Shown: piece by piece, positions 26,608 through 35,446 of the stretch
Numbering within the stretch: the stretch's first letter is position 1
Layout of the letters: every line of letters begins with the position of its first letter
Source: Mycolicibacterium madagascariense
GTDB lineage: Bacteria > Actinomycetota > Actinomycetes > Mycobacteriales > Mycobacteriaceae
Assembly (NCBI RefSeq): GCF_010729665.1
Contig: NZ_AP022610.1
Span: 2,046,001 to 2,110,000, forward strand
Direction: 5' to 3'
Length of the DNA stretch: 64,000 nt
Made by a program: the position numbers and the translations under genes
Notes under the pieces: generated by a model
Told to the model about the DNA's origin: nothing
Seen by the model: only the letters and a program-made list of their open reading frames with translations
Database searches by the model: none

Positions 26608-26625
26608 ACTTGACGCATGTCAAGT
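26608..26625. promoter_or_regulatory. Operator palindrome between P450 and TetR genes
   Basis: ACTTGAC-GCAT-GTCAAGT has perfect 7-bp arms. It sits in the 119-bp gap between the divergent P450 and TetR genes, 38 bp before the TetR ATG. It is the obvious binding site for that TetR protein and would control both directions. Confidence 0.68.
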
Positions 26626-26663
26626 TTTGTCGTGCCGTGTCGCTGGTGGGAAGGTTGACCACG

Positions 26664-27296
26664 ATGACCGCCGAATCCGTCCCCAGCGAGACCCGCCGCA
26701 GTCGCGGCGACCGTCAGCGTGAGGCCATCGTCGGCGCCGTCCGCGAACTGCTCGAGCACAAGTCGTTCGCGGACCTCTCCGTCAGCCTGATCAGCGAGCG
26801 GGCCGGCGTCGCGCGGTCGGGGTTCTACTTCTACTTCGACTCCAAGTACGCGGTGCTCGCGGTGATCGTCGCCGACGCCATGGAGGAACTCGACAAGCTG
26901 ACCCACGACTTCGCCCCCCGCGAGCCGGGTGAGACGCCGTCGGAGTTCGCCAAGCGCATGGTGGGCAGTGCGGCCGCGGTCTTCGCGCACCACGACCCGA
27001 TCATGCAGGCGTGCACGCTCGCCCAGAACACCGACGCCCAAATCCGCGAGATCATGAACGACTACTCCGACACCGTGATCGACAAGATCGTCGGCCTCGT
27101 CCGGCAGGACTCGGGCGCCCGGCCCATCACCGACGACGTGCCCGCACTGGTCCGCATGCTGACGGCGACGACGGCGGTCACGCTGTCCCACGATCCCGCC
27201 TTCGTCGGTCGCGGCACGGATCCCGCCCGCGCCGTCGAGGTACTCGAGCGGTTGTGGCTGAACGCCCTGTGGGGCGGGAGCGATCCCGGCGCGTAA
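26664..27296 (+). CDS. TetR family transcriptional regulator
   Basis: This 210-residue TetR protein has the helix-turn-helix at about residues 38-66 (VSLISERAGVARSGFYFYFDSKYAVLAVI). It corresponds by position to Rv3058c. The ATG at 26664 follows GGAAGG. It is divergent from cyp136 and 22 bp ahead of the SDR gene. The palindrome at 26608-26625 is probably its operator, so it likely controls the P450 and the SDR together. Confidence 0.87.
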   Translation: MTAESVPSETRRSRGDRQREAIVGAVRELLEHKSFADLSVSLISERAGVARSGFYFYFDSKYAVLAVIVADAMEELDKLTHDFAPREPGETPSEFAKRMVGSAAAVFAHHDPIMQACTLAQNTDAQIREIMNDYSDTVIDKIVGLVRQDSGARPITDDVPALVRMLTATTAVTLSHDPAFVGRGTDPARAVEVLERLWLNALWGGSDPGA

Positions 27297-27318
27297 CTCG
27301 CCCGGTAGGGTCACCGTC

Positions 27319-28173
27319 ATGGTGCGGGAGTTTGCGGGCAAGCGGTGTTTCCTCACCGGCGCCGCCAGCGGAATCGGACGGGCCACGGCGCTGAAACTGG
27401 CCGCCGAGGGCGCCGAACTGTTCCTCACCGACCGCAACGCCGACGGTCTGGCCCAGACGGTCGCCGACGTGCGGGCCCTCGGCGGCGTCGTCAGCGCGCA
27501 CCGGGTGCTCGACGTCTCGGACTACGACGAGGTGGCTGCGTTCGCGGCCGACATCCACAGCGCCCACCCCGCCATGGACGTGGTGATGAACATCGCCGGG
27601 GTCTCGGCATGGGGCACGGTCAGTCACCTGAGCCATCGGCAGTGGGAGTCCATGGTCTCGATCAATCTGATGGGACCCATCCACGTCATCGAGAACTTCG
27701 TTCCCCCAATGGTTCTCGCGGGCAACGGCGGCCACCTGGTGAACGTGTCGTCGGCGGCGGGCCTGGTCGCGCTGCCGTGGCACGCGGCCTACAGCGCGAG
27801 CAAGTACGGCCTGCGCGGCCTGTCGGAGGTGTTGCGCTTCGACCTCGCCAGGCACGGCATCGGGGTGTCGGTGGTCGTGCCCGGTGCGGTCAAGACGCCG
27901 CTCGTCCAGACCGTCGAAATCGCCGGCGTCGAACGCGAACACCCGCAGGTCCGCAAATGGGTGGACCGGTTCAGCGGGCATGCCGTCTCGCCGGAACTGG
28001 TGGCCGACAAGATCCTTCGCGGCGTCACCCGCAACCGCTACCTCGTCTACACCTCCCACGACATCCGGGCGCTGTATGCGTTCAAGCGATTCGCCTGGTG
28101 GCCGTACAGCGTGGCGATGCGTCAGGTGAACGTGATCTTCACGCGCGCGTTGCGGCCGTCCAAGACCGGCTGA
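27319..28173 (+). CDS. SDR family oxidoreductase
   Basis: This 284-residue short-chain dehydrogenase has GAASGIGRA for the cofactor, NIAG in place of NNAG, a catalytic Ser in NVSSAAG and YSASKYG. Its long C-terminal extension ends in basic residues. It corresponds by context to Rv3057c and is the likely partner of the adjacent P450, oxidising the alcohol made by the P450 or reducing a ketone (inference). Its stop is 2 bp from the convergent ATPase stop. Confidence 0.86.
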   Translation: MVREFAGKRCFLTGAASGIGRATALKLAAEGAELFLTDRNADGLAQTVADVRALGGVVSAHRVLDVSDYDEVAAFAADIHSAHPAMDVVMNIAGVSAWGTVSHLSHRQWESMVSINLMGPIHVIENFVPPMVLAGNGGHLVNVSSAAGLVALPWHAAYSASKYGLRGLSEVLRFDLARHGIGVSVVVPGAVKTPLVQTVEIAGVEREHPQVRKWVDRFSGHAVSPELVADKILRGVTRNRYLVYTSHDIRALYAFKRFAWWPYSVAMRQVNVIFTRALRPSKTG

Positions 28174-28175
28174 GC

Positions 28176-29336
28176 TCAGCGCGAACCCCAGTCCCACGGC
28201 GGGACGGTCAGCATGGTCTGACCGGCCACCCTGGTCTCACCCCATTCCTTGTACAGCTCGACGTCGCTGGTGGTGTCGTTCGCGAGATGGTCGCGCATGG
28301 CCTGCGAATGGGTCACGACCACCACCTGGGTGCGCGCCGCGGCCGCCAGGACCATCGCCGCCAGGGGCGCCACCAGGTCGGGGTGCAGCGAGGTCTCCGG
28401 CTCGTTCACCACCATGAGCGACGGCGGGCGCGGGCTCAGCAGGGCGGCGCCCCACAGCAGGAATCGCAGTGTGCCGTCGGACAATTCGGCGGCCCGCAGC
28501 GGTCGCAGCATGCCGCGCTGGCTCAGCTGCAACTCGAAGAGGCCGTCGCGCACCGCCACCGACACCTCGGCGCCGTCGAAGGCCGCCGCGACGGCCCTGG
28601 CCAGGTCGTCGAACCCGGACTCGACGATGGTCTGGATCGCCGCGGCCAGGTCGGCGCCGTCGTCGGACAGCACCGGAGTGCGGGTGCCGATGCTCGCCCG
28701 CCGGGCGGGCGCGTCGGCGTCGACCCGGAACCCGTCGTAGAAGCGCCAGTCGCGCAACCGATCTCGCACGGCGGCCAGCTCGGGCAGGGCGTCGGGGTGC
28801 GCGTACTCGGCCAGCACGCTGCGGTACGCGGGCAGTGACCTGGTGAGCTCGTCGAACCCACGGCCCGACGCCGACGCGACCTCGGCGTAGTCGCGCACGC
28901 GGTGGACCAACGTCGCGCTGGGGCGCAGCCGCGGACCCGCGAACACCGCCTCGCGCTTGATCTCCGGATCGAGCGCGAACAGCGAGCCGAGGCCGGCGTC
29001 CTGCGGCAGGCCGAGGTCGATGAGGTAGCCGAAGTCGTCCGAGGCGAAGCCGAGTTCGAGGGCGACGGGGCCGGTCCGCGTGGTGCCCTCGCTGCGGCCG
29101 GTGCGACGCGCGCCGCTGGTGTTCTCGGGCCCGGCCCACAGCACCGATCGAAGCCCACCCTCACGCGCCAGCGAGCCGATGACCTCCCCGCGGCCACAGT
29201 CGGCGATGAGCCGCAGTGCGCGGTACACCGACGACTTGCCCGTGCCGTTGGCGCCGGTGACGACGGTCAAGCCCGTCAGGGGCACGACGACCTCGCGCAG
29301 CGACCGGTATCCGCGGATGGCGATGGTGTGCAACAC
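28176..29336 (-). CDS. AAA family ATPase (SMC/RecF-like, AAA_21 type)
   Basis: This 386-residue ABC-type ATPase has Walker A GANGTGKSS (about residues 28-36), signature-like LSDGTLRFL, and Walker B LMVVNEPETSLHPD with a following His switch (VVVTHSQ). The arrangement matches the DUF2813/AAA_21 predicted ATPases. These often act alone or with nucleases in DNA repair or defence. No nuclease partner is adjacent, so its role is open. It lies at the boundary between the syntenic block and the polysaccharide locus. Confidence 0.8.
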   Translation of the reverse strand: MLHTIAIRGYRSLREVVVPLTGLTVVTGANGTGKSSVYRALRLIADCGRGEVIGSLAREGGLRSVLWAGPENTSGARRTGRSEGTTRTGPVALELGFASDDFGYLIDLGLPQDAGLGSLFALDPEIKREAVFAGPRLRPSATLVHRVRDYAEVASASGRGFDELTRSLPAYRSVLAEYAHPDALPELAAVRDRLRDWRFYDGFRVDADAPARRASIGTRTPVLSDDGADLAAAIQTIVESGFDDLARAVAAAFDGAEVSVAVRDGLFELQLSQRGMLRPLRAAELSDGTLRFLLWGAALLSPRPPSLMVVNEPETSLHPDLVAPLAAMVLAAAARTQVVVVTHSQAMRDHLANDTTSDVELYKEWGETRVAGQTMLTVPPWDWGSR

Positions 29337-29371
29337 GAGACGAGGCTATTGCCCCATACCGACGGGCCGAC

Positions 29372-30574
29372 TCAGGCGGGTGGGCACGTGTTCGGCGGCG
29401 GCGTCCCCGCGACCCGGCCGCTGACCCAGTCGAACAGTGCACTGCCGAGGTCGAGGGTGCCGTGGCCCTGCCCGGGTGCCACGTGTGCGTCGATGACGTC
29501 GCCGAGCGCGCAGGCGCGTGCGACGGCCGTCGCCGTCCATTGCGGCAGCACGATCGGATCGGCGTCGCCGTAACCGACCAGCATCGGGGCCGACGCCGGC
29601 CGGCGGGGTAGCACGTCGGCGCCGAACCACTGCCGCAGTCGGTCGGCCGCCTGCGGGGACGACGGCATGAAGTCCGATGCCGGTGCGCCCTGGGCGATGA
29701 TGCCGCGCTGCGAGGAGTTCTCGCCCTCGCAGCCGATGAAGGCGTCGACGCTGCGCGCCATGACTCCGTGCAGATAGTCGTCGAGATCGAGCTCGGGGTG
29801 CCGCACCTGAAGGCCCTTCAGGACCATCGGCACGAGGACCTTCTGTTCGACGGTGAGAGTGCCCGCCTGCATGGCGTCCACCAGCGGACGCAGGTCCGTG
29901 GCCGGGGCGATGCTCATCGTGCCGACCAGCCGCAGCCCTCGGCCGTACTCGGCCGCCTCTTCGTTGGCGGCCCAGACCGCCTGTCCACCTTGGGATACGC
30001 CGTACCCGACCCAGGTATCGGAGGTCTCCGGCACCACCGCCCGCGCTGCCCGCACGGCGTCGATGACGTCGTTGGCCTCGGTGGTCGGGTCGAGGTAGGG
30101 GTGCGGGCCCGGGGTTCCGAGACCCTGGTAGTCGGTCATGACGACGACGTAGCCGAAGGTGAGGAATTGGGCGATGGTGCCCGCGTTGCCCATCAACCCC
30201 GGATAGGACGACGGCGCGCACTCGCTGTCCAGGCCGACGGTCGGGTGTCCGATGGATGCGATCGGCCAACCACCCTGCGGCGCAGTGCCCTTCGGCACGA
30301 AGAGGACCCCGGACACCGTGGTGGGCGATCCGTCGATGCCCGACGTCGAGCCGTAACGGATCTTCACGGCACGGTCGGCGACCTGCTGCACCACCGAGTA
30401 GGTGGCCAGGGGGATCGGCTCCTCGGCCAATCGGCCCGGGGCGAAAGTGGTTGGGGCACCTGATGAATGGCCGGCCGTCGACGAGCAGGCCACCGGAGCC
30501 CACGCGACGACGACGGCGGCGACGCCTGCGAGGAGTCGACGCGGCCACGTCGCCCTCGCCGGAGAACGCGTCAC
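29372..30574 (-). CDS. Secreted lipoprotein lipase (LIP family)
   Basis: This 400-residue protein has a signal peptide and lipobox APVAC (Cys30), so it is probably a membrane-anchored lipoprotein. The alpha/beta-hydrolase resembles the secretory lipase (LIP) family, with nucleophile Ser194 in GYGVSQGG and a C-terminal catalytic His in GQGHGTLD. GTG at 30574 overlaps the acyltransferase stop (GTGA), placing it in the same operon. It may remove acyl groups that the neighbouring acyltransferase adds (inference). Confidence 0.8.
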   Translation of the reverse strand: MTRSPARATWPRRLLAGVAAVVVAWAPVACSSTAGHSSGAPTTFAPGRLAEEPIPLATYSVVQQVADRAVKIRYGSTSGIDGSPTTVSGVLFVPKGTAPQGGWPIASIGHPTVGLDSECAPSSYPGLMGNAGTIAQFLTFGYVVVMTDYQGLGTPGPHPYLDPTTEANDVIDAVRAARAVVPETSDTWVGYGVSQGGQAVWAANEEAAEYGRGLRLVGTMSIAPATDLRPLVDAMQAGTLTVEQKVLVPMVLKGLQVRHPELDLDDYLHGVMARSVDAFIGCEGENSSQRGIIAQGAPASDFMPSSPQAADRLRQWFGADVLPRRPASAPMLVGYGDADPIVLPQWTATAVARACALGDVIDAHVAPGQGHGTLDLGSALFDWVSGRVAGTPPPNTCPPA

Positions 30575-31842
30575 CGCGACGGGGTCTGCAGGGTCGCGAC
30601 CGGGTCGTCGCACATCATGTTCAGGGCACGTGCCACCACCGCCGGCTCGACCATCGCGCCGCAGAACGATGCCGTGAACGTCCGTCCGCCCGCCAGCTCG
30701 CTCACCAGGAGGGACACCGCGTCGGGCCCCGCGGGTTCGAGATAGGCCGCGAGCTGTGGGGGAGCCCCCGGCGCCCAGACGGTGTCGCCGAACATCCCGA
30801 GGCGGCCGAGGTCGCTCACCGCGACCCTGAGGCGGTCGGGCACCGTCACCGTGGTGGCCGGTTCGTCCGCACCGACGCGGGCGGGCACCGCCGCCTTCAG
30901 CTCGGCCATGCCGAGGATCGCGATGGGCCAGCCGGAGTCGATCACCTCGCGGATCGTGTCACCGACGACGGCGGGCGTCTGAGGCCGCGGGACCCACAGC
31001 GGAAGGGCGACGGCGAAGTTGCCCTGGTCGAATCGATGACGGGGGTCCAGGTAGCGGCGGCAGTTGACCAGCACGGTGATGCGGTCGTCGACCACCGCCC
31101 CGGCCGCGCGCAGCGCCGCCATCCAGGACGCGACCGTGACCGCCGCAGGGCTCGCGCCGCCGGCGTGCTCGCGCGCCCACGTGCGCAACGCGGTGACGCA
31201 CTGCGGTGGCATGTAGGCGGTGCGGCTCTGCTTGTCGAGATTCGACGGGTCGACGACGCGCGTGCCCACGGCCTCGTCGTCGCCGGCCCGTCCGTGGCGC
31301 CGGCGCAGCCGCAGGAGGTCTCGCGCGGCACGCGGATGCGCCCGGTAGTGCCGTCGCAGGGCGGACCACACGGCCGTGCGCGGCAGTCCCCGCGCCAGCG
31401 CGCTCGCCCGGACGGCATCGGGTTCGGCGGACAGCGCGGCCAGCATCGTCACGCCGAGCTGGCCGTCGCCCATGCCGTGGGAGTAGTCCACCGCTAGATA
31501 GTCCCCGCTGATGAGCACGTTGAGCGGGCCCTGGCCGAAGGGTGGGAGGGGCCGACCCCCGGTGTCGGTGAGCAGGCGGCCGATATCGGCGGTGCCGTCC
31601 CAGCGCTGCACGATCGCACGGTCGTCGACACCGGATGGGTATGACCACGAACGACTTTCGCGGTCGGGCCACAGGGCGGGACGGGCGTCGGGCGCCGCGG
31701 CCAGGATGGCCCGCAGGTTGGCCGCGACGCGGTCCTCGTCGAGGCCCGCGACCGGTCCGACGACGGCGACGGTGCGTTCCCCGGCCAGGGCCCGGTCCAG
31801 AGCGGTCGGTCGGTACCGCGGCGCGGCGTCAGACGGCGGCAT
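30571..31842 (-). CDS. PapA/condensation-domain-like acyltransferase
   Basis: This 423-residue protein has the HxxxDG motif of the chloramphenicol-acetyltransferase/condensation superfamily (SHGMGDGQ, His122 and Asp126). Late segments include FGDTVWAPGAPPQ and ASFCGAMVEPAVV. Mycobacterial PapA enzymes of this fold esterify sugars and glycolipids. ATG 31842 lies inside the end of the glycosyltransferase gene. In this setting, acylation of the exported polysaccharide or its lipid-linked unit is the likely role. Confidence 0.72.
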   Translation of the reverse strand: MPPSDAAPRYRPTALDRALAGERTVAVVGPVAGLDEDRVAANLRAILAAAPDARPALWPDRESRSWSYPSGVDDRAIVQRWDGTADIGRLLTDTGGRPLPPFGQGPLNVLISGDYLAVDYSHGMGDGQLGVTMLAALSAEPDAVRASALARGLPRTAVWSALRRHYRAHPRAARDLLRLRRRHGRAGDDEAVGTRVVDPSNLDKQSRTAYMPPQCVTALRTWAREHAGGASPAAVTVASWMAALRAAGAVVDDRITVLVNCRRYLDPRHRFDQGNFAVALPLWVPRPQTPAVVGDTIREVIDSGWPIAILGMAELKAAVPARVGADEPATTVTVPDRLRVAVSDLGRLGMFGDTVWAPGAPPQLAAYLEPAGPDAVSLLVSELAGGRTFTASFCGAMVEPAVVARALNMMCDDPVATLQTPSR

Positions 31843-32938
31843 CGACGACTTCTTGCATGCGTCGCCGAAAGTTGGCCCTGGAGAAGCCTTCTGCCCATTG
31901 TCGGATGGCCACGGGGTCGAACCGTGCCGCGTCGAACGACCGCATCGCGGCGGCGAATCCGTCGACGATCTCCTGGTCGCTGCCGAACGCGACGTGCAGG
32001 CCGGTCGTGCCCGGAATGACCGAGTCGATCGCACCGCCCTGACCCAGGGCGATGACCGGGGTGCCCGTCGCCATGGACTCCACCGGCACGATGCCGAAGT
32101 CCTCGACACCGGGCATCAGCAGTGCCCGCGTCCGGCGGTGCAGCGACAGCAACTCATCGTGGGCGACGCGACCGAGGAACGTCGTCTTCGGCCCGGCGAC
32201 CTCGCGACACTGCTTCATCGAACGACCGTCACCCGCGACGACGAGCGGCACGTCGGCGGCGGCCGCGGCCCGGATGGCCAGATCGGGCCGCTTGTACGGA
32301 ACCAGTCGCCCGGCCAGCAGGAAGAAGTCCTCCCGGTCGATCGACGGGTCGGGGGTGAAACCCTCGGTGTCGACCGGCGGCGGCACGACCACGGCGTCGC
32401 GGTGCCACCAGTCGGTGATGCGACGCGCCACCGCGGTGGAGTTGGCGACGATCGTCCGCAGTCGTGGCGCGGCCCTGGTCTCCCCGCGCTTGGCGATCAC
32501 CGACAGCATCGTCAGGATGGCCTCACCCGCTCGGCCGCCACCCTCTCCGGCCCGCAGCGAGGGGTCCCACGCCCACCTCGCCGGACTGTGCACGTACGCG
32601 ATGACCGGAACGGTGGTCGCGAGGGCCGCCTGCGTCGCGAATGCGTGATGGCTCGCGATGACCGCGTCCACCTCGCCGAATCGCACGTGGCGGAACGCAT
32701 GTGGCATCAGCGGCATCAGGGGCGCATAGGACTTCTCGTGCAGCACGCCGTGGTAGAGGGCGTCGAGGCGGGTGGTCCGCGGCGGCCGGGTGAGGCCACC
32801 CGGAATGCCCTCCGGACGAGCGATCGACGTGTGCACCTCGGCTTCGGGCCACTGCAGCGCGAGCTGCTCGACGACGTGTTCGGAGCCGGCCACCTCGGTG
32901 AGCCGCTCGTGGACGATGGCGATCCGGCTAACGGGCAT
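31829..32938 (-). CDS. Glycosyltransferase, group 1 (GT4)
   Basis: This 369-residue GT-B enzyme has the N-terminal IAIVHERLTEVAGSEHVVEQL, the central AGRLVPYKRPDLAIRAA and the C-terminal ExxE region PGVEDFGIVPVESMATGTPVIA, all typical of GT4. It transfers a nucleotide-activated sugar onto a growing lipid-linked glycan on the cytoplasmic side. It resembles mannosyltransferases of exopolysaccharide loci (WcaC/WbdN-like), but the donor cannot be told. It overlaps both neighbouring genes. Confidence 0.84.
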   Translation of the reverse strand: MPVSRIAIVHERLTEVAGSEHVVEQLALQWPEAEVHTSIARPEGIPGGLTRPPRTTRLDALYHGVLHEKSYAPLMPLMPHAFRHVRFGEVDAVIASHHAFATQAALATTVPVIAYVHSPARWAWDPSLRAGEGGGRAGEAILTMLSVIAKRGETRAAPRLRTIVANSTAVARRITDWWHRDAVVVPPPVDTEGFTPDPSIDREDFFLLAGRLVPYKRPDLAIRAAAAADVPLVVAGDGRSMKQCREVAGPKTTFLGRVAHDELLSLHRRTRALLMPGVEDFGIVPVESMATGTPVIALGQGGAIDSVIPGTTGLHVAFGSDQEIVDGFAAAMRSFDAARFDPVAIRQWAEGFSRANFRRRMQEVVDAAV

Positions 32939-34190
32939 GGTCGTCGAGTGGTAGGGACGGCTGCGCGGCGGACGTCTTCGCCTCCTTCGGTGGCGGGGGA
33001 GGAGTCGACCCGTTGTGCCGGGTGCGTCGCATCGGCTGCAGAACCAGGTGCGTGGGGATGCCGAGGTCGTGGAGTCGACGCAGCGCGCGCTCGGCCGCCT
33101 TGCGGTCGCTCCCGGCCACCGTGACGATGACGACGGCCGCCGCCACCCGTCCGAGATCCACGGTCTGCCACCACTCGTCCGCCAGCGACATGGGTCGCAG
33201 GATGGGGTGCGGAACGCTGCCGGTCCCGTCGGGTGCGACGGTCGATCTCGGGCTTGCGACTTTGTCGCCCAGCAAAACCGCCACCGCGCGCCCGTCGCGT
33301 TGGTTCTGGGCCAGGACCGCGGCCGCGACGGGGGAGAGCGTGCCGTCGGCGGTCGTGTCGTCGTCGAAGCGCGCGCGATACCTGTGCGCGACCCGGCGGG
33401 CCCACGCGCGGTTGGGCTTCGACCCGACACGGCTGCGCAGGAAGACGATCAGTTCGGCGGTGACGATCCACGTCGCCAGTGCGGCGACCAGAGCCTCGGG
33501 CACCGGCTGCGGGCTGACGGGGCTGCGGTCCTGCTCCGGCGTCGAGAGGATCGTCAGTTGGTCGCCACCGGTCTTCTGCAGCGTGGTGAGTTGGGCGCGC
33601 AGATCGGACAGTTGGCGGTCGGAATCGGCCTTGGCGGGATCGTCGGGCGCCAGCGTCGCGTTGCGGGCCTCCTCGGCGGTGATCGTCGCCTGGACCTCGT
33701 CGGCCTGGCGGCTCACGTCCCGGGCATGGTTGGCGAACGACGCCTGGGCGACGGTGACGAGCATCGACCTGGCGATTTGCGCCGCAACCTCCGGTGAGTT
33801 GGCCGTCGCGGTGAAGATCAGCAGCTGTGGCGCCGGTCCCGCCGACAGCTGGACGTGCTGGCGCAGGGTGTTCACGTCCCAGCCGGTGTCGACTTCGGAG
33901 AGCACCTGATTGAGGACGTTGGTGTCCTGGGCGAGGCCCATGAACGGGGCGCGCATCTGTTCGACGAACGCATCACCGGGAACCAGTGTCTGCGCGGGGG
34001 TGATCTGGCCGACGACGGTGGCGCCGTATTCCTTGGGCACCAGCAGGGTCCGCACTCCGAACACCGCCCCGCCGACCACCAGGGCGACGACGAGTGCGGG
34101 CAGCAGAGCGCGACCGAGCTCGCGAAAGTGTCCGGCGAGATCGATCGAGGGAACGTCGCCGCGATGCGCCGGATCGTCGACCGTGGACAA
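32928..34190 (-). CDS. Polysaccharide co-polymerase (Wzz-like) chain-length protein
   Basis: This 420-residue protein has the Wzz layout: membrane segments at about residues 27-47 and 232-251 flank a periplasmic region with coiled-coil character (about 155-208). A cytoplasmic C-terminal domain (270-380) resembles a P-loop/BY-kinase remnant but shows no Walker A motif, and the tail is proline-rich. It would set chain length in Wzy-dependent polymerisation. It overlaps the next glycosyltransferase gene by 11 bp. No separate tyrosine kinase gene is in the locus. Confidence 0.74.
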   Translation of the reverse strand: MSTVDDPAHRGDVPSIDLAGHFRELGRALLPALVVALVVGGAVFGVRTLLVPKEYGATVVGQITPAQTLVPGDAFVEQMRAPFMGLAQDTNVLNQVLSEVDTGWDVNTLRQHVQLSAGPAPQLLIFTATANSPEVAAQIARSMLVTVAQASFANHARDVSRQADEVQATITAEEARNATLAPDDPAKADSDRQLSDLRAQLTTLQKTGGDQLTILSTPEQDRSPVSPQPVPEALVAALATWIVTAELIVFLRSRVGSKPNRAWARRVAHRYRARFDDDTTADGTLSPVAAAVLAQNQRDGRAVAVLLGDKVASPRSTVAPDGTGSVPHPILRPMSLADEWWQTVDLGRVAAAVVIVTVAGSDRKAAERALRRLHDLGIPTHLVLQPMRRTRHNGSTPPPPPKEAKTSAAQPSLPLDDHAR

Positions 34191-34322
34191 CCAGAGCTCC
34201 TTCTCGGCAGGGACCGCTGCCCGAACTGGCGGCCGGTCTCGTGAGACAGACGTGGCGAGATCCGATGATATCGGCCGCCCCGCGATGTCACGAGCTAACT
34301 GATGATATTCGCTGACGACGTG

Positions 34323-35432
34323 TCAGCCCGCCCCGGAGGCGAAGCTGCGCACCACCGCGTACGACGGCTTCGGGGAGAGGTCGTGGCGCAGGATTCCGAA
34401 GTTCTGCTCGGGGTCCGAGACGTCGGTTCCACTGTCGCGGAGGCTGTAGACGAAGGCGGGTCCGAGCCATGCCACGTCGCGCGCGGCGCGCAACATGATG
34501 CGGATCGAGTCGGCCTGCACGGCGTCGCTGACGGCGACCTTGGCCGTCCCCGTCGGGGCCCCGCACTCGGTGATCCAGACGCGCTTGAGGGGATCGCCGC
34601 CGTCGACCATCGTGTCGTGCATGTCCCGCAGCCGCAGTGCGGTGTTCCACGAGCTGGTCGAGAGGTCGTTGGGCAGCGCGGGATAGGTGTAGGGGTGGAT
34701 GCCGAAGGCGTCGAAGTAGCGGTTGGCGCCCGCCCGGTACAGACCCTTCAGGAACGTGGTCGGCGCGATGTCGCTGCCGTTGTCCTCGGCGGGGGCCAGC
34801 CCACCGGACACCACGGTCAGATCGGGGCTGACGGCCTTGATGGCGTCGTGGGCCGCGGCCAGCAACGCGCCATAGGTCGCGGCGTCGGGCCGTGGCTTGA
34901 AGAACCTGATGGTATTGGGCTCATTCCAGATCTCCCAGACCGACACCTCGTCCCGGTACCGCGTCGCGGTCGCACGGGCAAAGGTGGCGAACGTTTCTGG
35001 TCGAGGGGCGAAGTAACTCCCCACCGGCCGTTCCGCCGGGTCCGCGGCCCACGCCGGCGCATAGGCCAGCAGGCCGTGGGCGCACATTCCGAGGGCCCGC
35101 ACCGCGTGGACCACCCGGTCGACGCGTGACCAGTCCTGCCGTCCCCGTTCGGCTTCGACGTGAGACCAGTCGACGTCGACCCGTACCGCCCAGACTCCCG
35201 CGTCGTGTGCGGCGCGCAGCGTGCGCTCGAGGTCGTCGTCCGACATGTCGAGCAGGTCGGTGCCGTCGGACACCCCGACCCGGCCCTTGGCGGACGCGCC
35301 CTCGCAGAGCGGCGTGGTCGGCTCGGCGAGCACGCCCCTGGCCAACAGGGTCGCCGCGACGCCGCCGGTCGCCAGGAGGACGATCACCAGGGCGAGGAGC
35401 AACGTCGTACGCACGGTGCGAGGGAAGGTCAT
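34323..35432 (-). CDS. Secreted or membrane-anchored glycoside hydrolase (GH39/GH5 clan)
   Basis: This 369-residue protein has an N-terminal signal anchor (residues 7-35) and a TIM-barrel glycosidase domain. The acid/base Glu171 is in EIWNEPN and the nucleophile Glu289 in WITECG. Both carboxylates of clan A enzymes are therefore present. In exopolysaccharide loci such enzymes trim or release the polymer. The gene is separated from the Wzz-like gene by 132 bp and from the glycosyltransferase by 14 bp. Confidence 0.8.
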   Translation of the reverse strand: MTFPRTVRTTLLLALVIVLLATGGVAATLLARGVLAEPTTPLCEGASAKGRVGVSDGTDLLDMSDDDLERTLRAAHDAGVWAVRVDVDWSHVEAERGRQDWSRVDRVVHAVRALGMCAHGLLAYAPAWAADPAERPVGSYFAPRPETFATFARATATRYRDEVSVWEIWNEPNTIRFFKPRPDAATYGALLAAAHDAIKAVSPDLTVVSGGLAPAEDNGSDIAPTTFLKGLYRAGANRYFDAFGIHPYTYPALPNDLSTSSWNTALRLRDMHDTMVDGGDPLKRVWITECGAPTGTAKVAVSDAVQADSIRIMLRAARDVAWLGPAFVYSLRDSGTDVSDPEQNFGILRHDLSPKPSYAVVRSFASGAG

Positions 35433-35446
35433 GAGCGGTCCCGGCC

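Noticed and set aside
28176..29336. ATPase as part of an OLD or Gabija-type defence system
   Set aside because: No nuclease, TOPRIM or helicase partner is encoded on either side, so a defence label is unsupported.
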